NCBI GenBank assembly: GCA_045593555.1
Contig: JAZNWU010000018.1
Coordinates: 1 to 64,000, forward strand
DNA: 64,000 nucleotides
Source of the DNA: Fimenecus sp045593555
GTDB lineage: Bacteria; Bacillota; Clostridia; Oscillospirales; Acutalibacteraceae
Direction of reading: 5' to 3'
Under the pieces are notes generated by a model. It did not search any database and had not been told where the DNA came from. It was given only the letters and a program-made list of their open reading frames with translations. Of this stretch, positions 1 through 7,838 are shown one piece after another (within the stretch, counting starts at the first letter, position 1; every line of letters starts with the position of its first letter). A program made the position numbers and the translations under genes.

Positions 1-6
1 TTATTT

Positions 7-1905
7 TTATTTTGACTCCGCTTCAGCAAAGGGAGCATATTTAATTCCAGACCATGACATTCCCAAGTGACTTGAAAATTCAAGTGTATTCAAGCGAACA
101 CCATGAACAATTACAGAAAGAAGGTTTAATATCATATTCAATCCGTGGCCACCAACACATAACAAAAGTGCAAAAACAAAAAGCAACGCATGACCAAACA
201 AAGGTCCAGCCATAGTGTTTACTGTATTTGAAATTGCAGCTCCTGCAAGTCCAACAGCCCAAAGACGAATATAAGAAATAATATCAGAGAAGATGTTTAC
301 AACACCAAGTAAAACTGTAATTATTCCTTTACAACTTTCCAAAACAGAAGCCAAAACGCTTCCTTCATAATTTGCAAATATAAAGCTTAAAATAAAGCCA
401 ACTGCAATTAATCCAATAGAAACAAGTCCAATTGGAATTCCATAAACAACTTTTCCAATTGCAAAGAATTCAGAACTTACAACTAAAGAAAGAACTACAT
501 AAAACATTCCCCAAAGTTGTAACATTGAACCTAATTCACCAAAGAACTTCAAAGATTTTCTGTTTCTTGCCATTCCTTTTACATGTGCCACAGTAAGTTG
601 AATTAATGCAAGACTAAAACAGAATATTTGCAAGTTCTGGTCTGTAGAAAGTTCCCCAGGACCTTTTGGATATGCAGAAGAAATTGCTGGAATAGAAATT
701 GCTTTTATCCAATCTGGCAATTGTTCTGGAGTTAGTCCAAACCATGTACAAGTTACTGTACCCCAAATCATTGTGGCAATTCCTAAAATTAAACCCAATG
801 GCATAAGTGGAGGATTTTTCTTTCCAGAAAGTTTGTTTTTTAGCATAATTGCCAAAACAACAACAGTTAAAAGAATTCCGTATCCACCATCACCAAAAAT
901 CATTCCAAAGAATATTGCAAAGAAAATCAAAAACCAAGATGAAATATCATATTCGTGGTAACCAGGAACTGTTCCCAAGAAATCACTTAAAGGATAAATC
1001 AAACTTACAAGTTTATTGTTTTTAAGTTTTGTAGGAACTTCAATGTCATCATCTTCTGGATCTGAAATTGCAAATGCCCACTGATTTTCTTTACACTTTG
1101 CAGAAAATTCTTCAATATTATCTGTAGGAACATAGCCACTAATCCAAGCCAAATCTGTTTCTGACTTTTCATTTTCGTGAGCCATTCCTGCATTAATATT
1201 TTCAAATTCGATATCTTTTTCTAATTCTTTTTTGAATTTCTTAATGTTTGGAATATATTTTACTTTTTCTACAAAATATGAATCAATTTGATTAATTTCT
1301 GCATTATCTTTTTCAATTTCTTGTTCCAATTGATTTGTAGACATTCTTGGGAATGGAACTTCAAAAGCTTCTGGCAAAAGTTTTTCTGGTCTACCTTCCC
1401 CACCATTAATAATCAAAAATCGTACAGATTTTTTGTCATTATTAACAAGAATTGTTTGAATGCTTTCGTCAATTTGAGCATATTTATCTGCAGAAATTTC
1501 ATACAATTTTAATTGAATATCTTTTGATTTTAAATAATCAAAATCTTCAAGTAAAACACTTCCCCATTTAGAAAATCTTTCTAATTCAGTTGCATCAGAA
1601 GAAATTTCTTCAAGTAATTGCTTTTTGCGTTCAGATTTTTCAACAATTTCATTACAAAGTTCTGCAACTTGTTCCTTTGAAAGTTCTTCCATAACAAGTT
1701 TTGATTGTTTTGGAAGTTTTAATTCAGACAAAATACTTTCACTAATAATTGCATTGTTTGAATATTCTTTAAACGCGTTAAGTTTTTCACTTGAACCTTC
1801 AATTTTTTCAAGATGAACTAAACCAATTTTTCTAAGACTTTTTAATGCAGCCTCTTTTTCTTTATTTAGAAGAACAATAGAGACTTTATTCATTTGTTCA
1901 ATCAT
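7..1905 (-). CDS. atpI: V/A-type ATPase subunit I (membrane stator, a-subunit equivalent)
   Basis: This 632-residue protein is the membrane subunit that forms the ion half-channels next to the K ring and anchors the peripheral stalk. Residues 1-320 are charged and helical (cytosolic arm). From about residue 320 there are seven or more hydrophobic segments, beginning with a stretch containing FFGMIFGDGGYG. The segment SYIRLWAVGLAGAAIS (about residues 543-558) carries the Arg expected to face the rotor carboxylate. The length matches the family. The start overlaps the stop of subunit D by one base (TAATG), so translation is probably coupled. Subunit K, expected next in this operon type, lies beyond the left edge. 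Whether the enzyme moves H+ or Na+ cannot be told without K. Confidence 0.95.
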   Translation of the reverse strand: MIEQMNKVSIVLLNKEKEAALKSLRKIGLVHLEKIEGSSEKLNAFKEYSNNAIISESILSELKLPKQSKLVMEELSKEQVAELCNEIVEKSERKKQLLEEISSDATELERFSKWGSVLLEDFDYLKSKDIQLKLYEISADKYAQIDESIQTILVNNDKKSVRFLIINGGEGRPEKLLPEAFEVPFPRMSTNQLEQEIEKDNAEINQIDSYFVEKVKYIPNIKKFKKELEKDIEFENINAGMAHENEKSETDLAWISGYVPTDNIEEFSAKCKENQWAFAISDPEDDDIEVPTKLKNNKLVSLIYPLSDFLGTVPGYHEYDISSWFLIFFAIFFGMIFGDGGYGILLTVVVLAIMLKNKLSGKKNPPLMPLGLILGIATMIWGTVTCTWFGLTPEQLPDWIKAISIPAISSAYPKGPGELSTDQNLQIFCFSLALIQLTVAHVKGMARNRKSLKFFGELGSMLQLWGMFYVVLSLVVSSEFFAIGKVVYGIPIGLVSIGLIAVGFILSFIFANYEGSVLASVLESCKGIITVLLGVVNIFSDIISYIRLWAVGLAGAAISNTVNTMAGPLFGHALLFVFALLLCVGGHGLNMILNLLSVIVHGVRLNTLEFSSHLGMSWSGIKYAPFAEAESK

Positions 1906-2525
1906 TATTTAGCCTCCACTTCTTCATTTATTTTTGCTTGAAGTTTCTTTTTAGAGATTTTACTTCGCACAACAGCAGCAACTTGTTCATCACCAAGATA
2001 AACAGTAATTTTTTTGATATTAGCCTTTGTTTCTGGAATTTTTACTTTTTCAAAAAGATTAACACGCTGTGTAGTTGTTTTTAATTCTTGAGAAAGCAAA
2101 CGAACTTGTTCATCCAAAACTTCGGCTTCTAAATCTAAAGAAAGAGCTTTTTCCATTCTGTCGGCAGCCATATCAATCCACAAAGGTGTTGAATACAAAT
2201 CATATTCCCCACGACCAAAATCGGCACCTTCATAAATTGGAATTGTAACACCGGCAATGTTTCCAGTTCCTTTCTTAATATTTTTTACTGTTACCATATC
2301 GGGAGTAAAAGCTTCTTTTTCGCCAAAAACGGCAATCCAATCGTCAAATTCCTTTTCTAATTGAACCCGTTGAGCTCTTACTTCTTTGGCTTTGGCATCT
2401 ATGGAACGAATTTCTGTTTGAAGCTGTTGTTTTTTGAGCAAAAGAGTTGGAAGATATCTTTTGTACATTTTAAGAGAGTCTTTCTGATTCTTTAGCTCAT
2501 TTTTTGTCAGCTTAATTTTTGCCAT
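1905..2525 (-). CDS. atpD: V/A-type ATPase subunit D (central rotor shaft)
   Basis: This 206-residue subunit D is the coiled-coil rotor stalk that turns inside the A3B3 head. The N terminus (MAKIKLTKNELKNQKDSLK) has the typical KxxLxxQ pattern, followed by a long helix, a central globular insert and a C-terminal helix ending in KKKLQAKINEE. Length and layout fit the family. It sits 34 bases after subunit B and overlaps subunit I by one base, so it belongs to the same operon. No separate F subunit gene is visible, as in the spirochaete type of operon. Assignment is confident from the helical pattern and the position. Confidence 0.94.
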   Translation of the reverse strand: MAKIKLTKNELKNQKDSLKMYKRYLPTLLLKKQQLQTEIRSIDAKAKEVRAQRVQLEKEFDDWIAVFGEKEAFTPDMVTVKNIKKGTGNIAGVTIPIYEGADFGRGEYDLYSTPLWIDMAADRMEKALSLDLEAEVLDEQVRLLSQELKTTTQRVNLFEKVKIPETKANIKKITVYLGDEQVAAVVRSKISKKKLQAKINEEVEAK

Positions 2526-2559
2526 TTAACCATCCTTACCTTTTTCTAAAAATTAGAAC

Positions 2560-3861
2560 TTAATTATTTGGCCAAAATTCTTCGATTAAAGTTGATTTAA
2601 GACCTGTTTCTTCTGGTTCAAAACATTCGCTTAAAATTTTCCAACCTAAATCTAAAGCATCTTCCAATGGAATGTTTTTAGACAAATCCATCATTCCTTC
2701 TTCAAACTTAACACCGTAAGTAAGTAATTTTTCATCCCACTTACTCATGTTAAATCCCATAGATTTCTTTTCCAATGTGTCTTTATAGTTTGCATAAAGA
2801 CGAATCATACCGTCCATAAGTGCACGATGGTCTTTTCTTGTTTTGCCATTAACATTCTGCTTAAGTCGTGAAAGAGAACCAAATGGCTCAATACGACCAC
2901 CCTTAAGATAATACTGTCCTTCAGTAATATAACCTGTGTTATCAGGTACAGGATGTGTTACGTCGTCACCGGGCATTGTTGTTACTGCAAGAACAGTAAC
3001 TGAACCTGAATTTGCAAAGTCAACAGCCTTTTCGTAACGAGCAGCCAACTGTGAATAAAGGTCGCCGGGATAACCTCGGTTAGACGGAACTTGTTCCTGG
3101 GTGATTGCAATCTCTTTCATAGCATCAGCAAAGTTAGTCATATCAGTAAGTAATACCAATACATCCTTATCCTGCAAAGCAAACTGCTCTGCAACTGCCA
3201 AAACCATATCAGGAATCATCATACATTCAACAGTAGGGTCAGATGCAGTATGAATAAACATAACTGTTTTGCTCAATGCTCCACCCTGAGAAAGTTCATC
3301 TTTAAAATAAAGGAAATCGTCGTATTTAAGTCCCATACCACCAAGAACAATTACATCTGCATCTGCCTGCATAGCAATACGGGCCAGAAGTTGGTTATAT
3401 GGTTCACCTGAAATTGAAAAAATAGGTAATTTCTGCGAAACAACCAAAGTGTTGAACATATCTATCATAGGGATATTCGTTCTCATCATTCGGTTAGCAA
3501 GAATTCTCTTAGTCGGATTAACAGACGGTCCGCCGACAGGCTTCATATTCTCTGTAAGTGCTGGTCCTTTATCTCTTGGTTCACCTGAACCATTAAAAAT
3601 ACGACCTAATAAATCTTCGCTGAATGAAACACGCATTTCACGACCTAAAAATCGCACCTCGTCACCTGTTGAGACACCCTGACCACCTGCAAAAACCTGA
3701 AGGGATACAATGTCACCCTCGATTTTATTAACCTGTGCAAGTGATTTACCAAAACGAGTGTTAATCTGTGCCAATTCTTTATACTGAACATTGTTTGCTC
3801 TTACGGTAATAACGTTACCGGTGATTGATTCAATTCGATTAAAAACTTTATTCATTCTCAC
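2560..3861 (-). CDS. atpB: V/A-type ATPase subunit B (regulatory head subunit)
   Basis: This 433-residue subunit B alternates with A in the catalytic head and does not itself hydrolyse ATP. The region where a P-loop would sit reads SISGEPYNQLLARIA, so Walker A is absent, as expected for B. Further marks are QVPSNRGYPGDLYSQLAARYEKA and, near the C terminus, the conserved RLYANYKDTLEKKSMG region. I chose the GTG at 3861: it lies about 6 bases after AAAGGA and overlaps the stop of subunit A by four bases (GTGA). An ATG six bases further in is the alternative. It is translationally coupled to A. Confidence 0.95.
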   Translation of the reverse strand: MRMNKVFNRIESITGNVITVRANNVQYKELAQINTRFGKSLAQVNKIEGDIVSLQVFAGGQGVSTGDEVRFLGREMRVSFSEDLLGRIFNGSGEPRDKGPALTENMKPVGGPSVNPTKRILANRMMRTNIPMIDMFNTLVVSQKLPIFSISGEPYNQLLARIAMQADADVIVLGGMGLKYDDFLYFKDELSQGGALSKTVMFIHTASDPTVECMMIPDMVLAVAEQFALQDKDVLVLLTDMTNFADAMKEIAITQEQVPSNRGYPGDLYSQLAARYEKAVDFANSGSVTVLAVTTMPGDDVTHPVPDNTGYITEGQYYLKGGRIEPFGSLSRLKQNVNGKTRKDHRALMDGMIRLYANYKDTLEKKSMGFNMSKWDEKLLTYGVKFEEGMMDLSKNIPLEDALDLGWKILSECFEPEETGLKSTLIEEFWPNN

Positions 3862-5627
3862 TCACCGTCCTTTAATAATTGCTCTGCCTCAGAGCCTAAA
3901 TTACCGTTCTTTTCTTTATATAATGTGTCGATTTCTGCCTCAACCTTTTTAAATGTATCACTCTGGAATTCTGTATAGTTCCAGTCAATGAATTTCTGAC
4001 GCATACGGTTAAGGAAACTACGAGCATCATCTTTGTTGTCTATTTCATATTCACTACCCAAAACATTTATAAGTTTGTCGGTAACATATCGCTGACGCAA
4101 AGTACCACAGTTTGCATCAATCAAATCAAAAGAATTCTGCTGAAGATAAACTGCATCAAGCATTTCTGCCTTAAGATAGATTATATAGTCAGAAATGCTT
4201 GTACCTTCTTCACCGACAACCTTCATCATAGAGCCGATTTCGTTTCCGTGATGAAGAATTTCTTTACAATAATCTGATTTTTTGCTATCAATAACACTTC
4301 TATATTTTGACCAAGAAATAAGTGGGTCAATAGCAGGATATTTTCTTGCATCTGAACGCTCACGGGATAATCCATGAAAAGCTCCAACAACCTTTAATGT
4401 TGCTTGTGTCACGGGTTCTTCAAAGTTACCGCCTGCCGGAGAAACCGTACCTCCGATTGTGACAGAACCTGTACTTCCGTCAGGCAAGCGGACATAACCT
4501 GCTCGTTCATAAAAGGCTGCAATATACGATTCAAGATATGCAGGGAATGCCTCTTCACCCGGGATTTCTTCAAGTCGTCCTGACATTTCACGAAGCGCCT
4601 GTGCCCAACGAGATGTTGAATCTGCCAAAAGAAGAACATTGAGTCCCATCTGTCGATAATATTCCGCAAGTGTCACTGAAGTATAAACTGAAGCTTCACG
4701 AGATGCAACAGGCATTGATGAAGTATTACAGATAATAATGGTACGTTCCATAAGTGAACGACCTGTTTTAGGGTCAGTAAGTTCAGGGAATTCTGTCAAT
4801 GTCTCAACAACTTCACCTGCACGTTCACCACAAGCAGCAATAATAACAATATCAACATCGGCATACTTTGATGTTGTGTGCTGTAAAACCGTTTTACCTG
4901 CACCAAATGGTCCTGGAGTACAATATGTTCCACCCTTGGCAACCGGGAAGAATGAATCAATAAGTCGAACTTTGGTTTCCATTGTTTCAACAGGCGCTAA
5001 TCTCTCACTATAGCATTTAACAGCTCGTTTTACAGGCCATTTGAACGACATAGAAACAGAAACATCACGACCTCGTTCATCTGTAAGAACTGCAACAGTT
5101 TCTTTCACCGTATATTCACCTTTTGGGACAATTGACTTTAATGTGTATTTTCCGAGAAGATAAAAGGGAACAAAGATTTTATGAGTAAATGGTCCTTCAG
5201 GAACTGTACCGATATATTCACCTGCACGGAGAGTATCACCTACTTTTGCTGTAGGTGTAAATTCCCATTTTTTCTCATAATCAAGTCCATCCGCATAAAT
5301 TCCGCGTTCCAAAAACCAACCCGCTTGTTCTGCTAATACAGGCAACGGATTCTGAAGGCCGTCATACACCTGACCTAACAATCCCGGACCGAGTTCTGCC
5401 GACAACATATCACCGGTAAATTCAACATCGTCACCGCACTTAATACCGTCAGTCATTTCATAAACCTGAATTTGTGCAATATTACCTCTTATACGGATAA
5501 CCTCACTTTTAAGTGTAGTGCCGCCAACTTTAACAAAGCATATTTCGTTCATTGAAACATTGCCTTGAAATTCAACAGACACAAGGTTACCGTTTATGCT
5601 TACAACCTTTCCTGTATTTACGGTCAT
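3858..5627 (-). CDS. atpA: V/A-type ATPase subunit A (catalytic)
   Basis: This 589-residue catalytic subunit hydrolyses or makes ATP in the A3B3 head. The P-loop GPFGAGKTVLQHTT is at about residues 240-254. The bulge domain specific to A subunits precedes it, and the arginine-rich SGRLEEIPGEEAFPAYL stretch follows. The N-terminal beta barrel begins GKVVSINGNLVSVEF. The start overlaps the stop of the DUF2764-like gene by one base, and the end overlaps subunit B by four, so the operon is tightly coupled. The length is typical of bacterial A subunits. Confidence 0.97.
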   Translation of the reverse strand: MTVNTGKVVSINGNLVSVEFQGNVSMNEICFVKVGGTTLKSEVIRIRGNIAQIQVYEMTDGIKCGDDVEFTGDMLSAELGPGLLGQVYDGLQNPLPVLAEQAGWFLERGIYADGLDYEKKWEFTPTAKVGDTLRAGEYIGTVPEGPFTHKIFVPFYLLGKYTLKSIVPKGEYTVKETVAVLTDERGRDVSVSMSFKWPVKRAVKCYSERLAPVETMETKVRLIDSFFPVAKGGTYCTPGPFGAGKTVLQHTTSKYADVDIVIIAACGERAGEVVETLTEFPELTDPKTGRSLMERTIIICNTSSMPVASREASVYTSVTLAEYYRQMGLNVLLLADSTSRWAQALREMSGRLEEIPGEEAFPAYLESYIAAFYERAGYVRLPDGSTGSVTIGGTVSPAGGNFEEPVTQATLKVVGAFHGLSRERSDARKYPAIDPLISWSKYRSVIDSKKSDYCKEILHHGNEIGSMMKVVGEEGTSISDYIIYLKAEMLDAVYLQQNSFDLIDANCGTLRQRYVTDKLINVLGSEYEIDNKDDARSFLNRMRQKFIDWNYTEFQSDTFKKVEAEIDTLYKEKNGNLGSEAEQLLKDGE

Positions 5628-6181
5628 TATATAGCCTCCAACCTATCTCCATTCATAATGGAGTTGTAAATTTTTTTATATGCGATTTCACCAGCATTTG
5701 TATCAAACTGTTTTATGTGTGAAATCAGTTTCAATTTAAGTCCGTAATAATAGACAAATTCCTCTGAAAAATTATCCATTGGTCTGAGAGATTCTAAAAA
5801 CTCTAAACGATAATTATTAAGAAATCTTTCTGCTTCAAGAGGACTTTCAATCTCAACAGCAGTATTTGCTGTTTTTATAAGTTCATTTGATAACGGAATA
5901 TTTTCTGCATCAAATGACTTTTTCATCTTGTCTGCCCTCACCTTTGCCAGAGCAAGACGTAAATTTCTTTCACCATTGTTCCATTTTTCTATTAAAGATG
6001 AACTTGATTTTTCATAATTTTTTGACGGTAAAAGAGTCATTTTATTGATTTCATTCTGTATTCTTTTGCCTGCAACCTGATTGCACAACTCAAAAAATCG
6101 TTCTTCCGTAATCGGTAACGACATATTTTCACTGATTCCATCCAAAGACGGCAACTGTGATATCAAATAATATTCTGACAT
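5627..6181 (-). CDS. DUF2764-like V-ATPase accessory protein
   Basis: This 184-residue protein of mostly helical, charged sequence starts MSEYYLISQLPSLDG. It lies between subunits E and A, the position occupied by a DUF2764 protein in spirochaete and Bacteroidetes V-ATPase operons (for example between atpE and atpA in Borrelia). From knowledge of that family it may replace the missing subunit C as the coupler between central stalk and stator, but that role is an inference from gene order and shape. There is no membrane segment or known catalytic motif. It is separated from E by two bases and overlaps A by one. Confidence 0.85.
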   Translation of the reverse strand: MSEYYLISQLPSLDGISENMSLPITEERFFELCNQVAGKRIQNEINKMTLLPSKNYEKSSSSLIEKWNNGERNLRLALAKVRADKMKKSFDAENIPLSNELIKTANTAVEIESPLEAERFLNNYRLEFLESLRPMDNFSEEFVYYYGLKLKLISHIKQFDTNAGEIAYKKIYNSIMNGDRLEAI

Positions 6182-6183
6182 AA

Positions 6184-6792
6184 TTATTCCGCCTCTTTCA
6201 AAAGTTTAACAACCTTTGGACTGAGATAATTTGACATCATATCCACAACAGCCTCAGTAGAATAATCGTAATATGCACCACCGTTATTAACTGCAACACG
6301 GAATCCACCATCAAAATTATCATTAGCTTTAAGAGTAACACCCTTTGAAATTCTTGCTTTTAGAGAAGAAAATGCAGTTTTTTCCAAAACTTCCACATCG
6401 TTACTATTTAAAATAACTTCAATATTCTCCACATCAGGCTTATTTGCCCAACTCTCTACAACATTTATAACAAGCTGTGACAATGAATCAGCAGAATAAA
6501 CTGAATCAACTGTTTCACCAACAATACCATTCAGTTCTCTTGTAACACTTTCTCTGAAGGAAATGAGAAGGTTACGTCCTGCCTGACGGATTGCGTCCTC
6601 ACTTGATTTCACCATTCGCTCATTTTCTGCTTTAGCATCAGTCAGGATTTTATCAGCCTGTACTTTTGCATCTGCAATAATCTTTTCAGCTTCTGCTTTT
6701 GCAGATTTAACAATATTTTTTGCTTCAGTTTCTGCTACTTCCACACCATCTTTTTTAATCTGGTCAATGAGTTCCTGTAATTGTATTTCCAT
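6184..6792 (-). CDS. atpE: V/A-type ATPase subunit E (peripheral stalk)
   Basis: This 202-residue subunit E is the peripheral stalk that ties the head to subunit I. The first 85 residues form an Ala/Lys/Glu-rich right-handed coiled coil (AKAEAEKIIADAKVQADKI), and the C-terminal globular half begins near residue 95. It is the first gene of the operon. AGGAG lies about 7 bases before the ATG. A promoter and a leader hairpin lie upstream (see 6851-6942). A separate subunit G gene is not present nearby. Confidence 0.92.
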   Translation of the reverse strand: MEIQLQELIDQIKKDGVEVAETEAKNIVKSAKAEAEKIIADAKVQADKILTDAKAENERMVKSSEDAIRQAGRNLLISFRESVTRELNGIVGETVDSVYSADSLSQLVINVVESWANKPDVENIEVILNSNDVEVLEKTAFSSLKARISKGVTLKANDNFDGGFRVAVNNGGAYYDYSTEAVVDMMSNYLSPKVVKLLKEAE

Positions 6793-6850
6793 AGGGTCTA
6801 CTCCTTTTCATTTATGCTGAATATAGCAATAATTATTTTATCCTTTTTAC

Positions 6851-6893
6851 AAAAAAATGGAACCAAACTCCTCTGCAGTCAGCTGGTTCCGTT
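6851..6893 (-). terminator. Intrinsic-terminator-like hairpin in the V-ATPase leader
   Basis: Reading on the minus strand, GGAACCA (6890-6884) pairs with TGGTTCC (6865-6859) over an 18-base loop that contains GAGGAG. The stem is followed at once by A and seven Ts (6857-6851). It lies between the promoter at 6915-6942 and the subunit E start at 6792. It should therefore terminate a fraction of transcripts, or act as an attenuator. It could instead be the terminator of a short leader RNA. Confidence 0.65.
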
Positions 6894-6914
6894 TAATACA
6901 ATATTAATGAAATA

Positions 6915-6942
6915 ATTATATCACATTCAATTTTTTTGTCAA
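6915..6942 (-). promoter_or_regulatory. Sigma-A promoter of the V-ATPase operon
   Basis: On the minus strand, TTGACA (6942-6937) is followed after 16 bases by TATAAT (6920-6915), both perfect consensus hexamers. Transcription would start near 6908 and give a leader of about 115 bases before subunit E. Confidence 0.8.
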
Positions 6943-6968
6943 GTTTTTGAATAACGAACTCTTAAAGA

Positions 6969-7025
6969 GTGCAACGCTATCTCAAAAACGACGAATTGTA
7001 TCAAATAGCGTAGTCAATGCCAAAT
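6969..7025. repeat. Intergenic repeat, copy 1 (first half only)
   Basis: GTGCAACGCTAT (6969-6980) and TATCAAATAGCGTAGTCAATGC (6999-7020, continuing CAAAT) match the copy at 19431-19485. The outer arms can fold through CGCTAT/ATAGCG. The second hairpin of the full element (GATACCACTA) is not present here. The rest of the gap 6793-7159 holds only the V-ATPase promoter and leader. No gene is seen in it. Confidence 0.7.
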
Positions 7026-7159
7026 TAAAAAGCCTTGATGAACCTACTATCAGCACATTTTGCATTCGTTTTTTTGATACAATGTCACCATCTAATAACT
7101 ATTTTATTACTTTTATAACCCTAAAACTTGTCTTTTCTTTGCATCAAATTCTTCTTGTT

Positions 7160-7825
7160 TTATTTCACATCAATTGTGATAACAGAAGTTTCATCCACTA
7201 TTTCAACATTTTCATCAAAAAGGCTAAATTGGAATTGAATTTTCTCAATATCTTCAGCGGATTCAACATTTGTATTCCCTGTAAATAAAATGAAAGGCTG
7301 TTGAGATGCATTCCCTGGAAGAATTGTCACAGGTAAGCCACTTCCTATAGTTGTGGACATACCATTGATTGCAGCATTTTTAAAACTAACGGTAAACGCC
7401 ACTTCGCTTTTATTCTCAATGTATAATTGCATATAGGAAACACCTTCAACGGTGCTACTCACTTCCTCAATATCAAACACCTTAACAAAACTCGCTTTTA
7501 CAATATCATCCTCGTAAATTAACACAGGTGAATTTTCTTCGTTTTGAACATTATCAACCTGATTATTGTTAGTTGAGTTTTCGACATCAGAACCACTATC
7601 ATCTCCACTTAACAAAGCAACAAGAAAAACACCGAAAATAATAATCACAATGATAAGAGCCGTTAAACAGCCACTTGTTTTTTTCTTCTTTTCTGTTAAC
7701 TTACCGTTCCTTTTTACCTTTGAAGCATTTTCATTTGCACCGGTTGAATAATTGTAACCACAACTTGTACAAAAATTAGCTCCGTCATTGTTTTCGCATC
7801 CACATTTAGGACAATACATAATCAT
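7160..7825 (-). CDS. Zinc-ribbon, single-pass membrane protein with extracytoplasmic beta domain
   Basis: This 221-residue protein has three parts. There is an N-terminal zinc ribbon (CPKCGCENNDGANFCTSCGY, residues 4-23), a basic linker, and one membrane helix at about residues 50-70 (CLTALIIVIIIFGVFLVALL). A C-terminal domain of about 140 residues follows, rich in beta strands and resembling DUF4352/DUF5067 modules. The ribbon should be cytoplasmic and the C-terminal domain outside. It is 13 bases after the GIY-YIG gene, so the two are probably cotranscribed. The start is supported by AAAGGAT upstream. Function is unknown. The ribbon resembles those of the genes upstream, suggesting a shared adaptor role. 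Confidence 0.8.
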   Translation of the reverse strand: MIMYCPKCGCENNDGANFCTSCGYNYSTGANENASKVKRNGKLTEKKKKTSGCLTALIIVIIIFGVFLVALLSGDDSGSDVENSTNNNQVDNVQNEENSPVLIYEDDIVKASFVKVFDIEEVSSTVEGVSYMQLYIENKSEVAFTVSFKNAAINGMSTTIGSGLPVTILPGNASQQPFILFTGNTNVESAEDIEKIQFQFSLFDENVEIVDETSVITIDVK

Positions 7826-7838
7826 TTATCCTTTTTAA

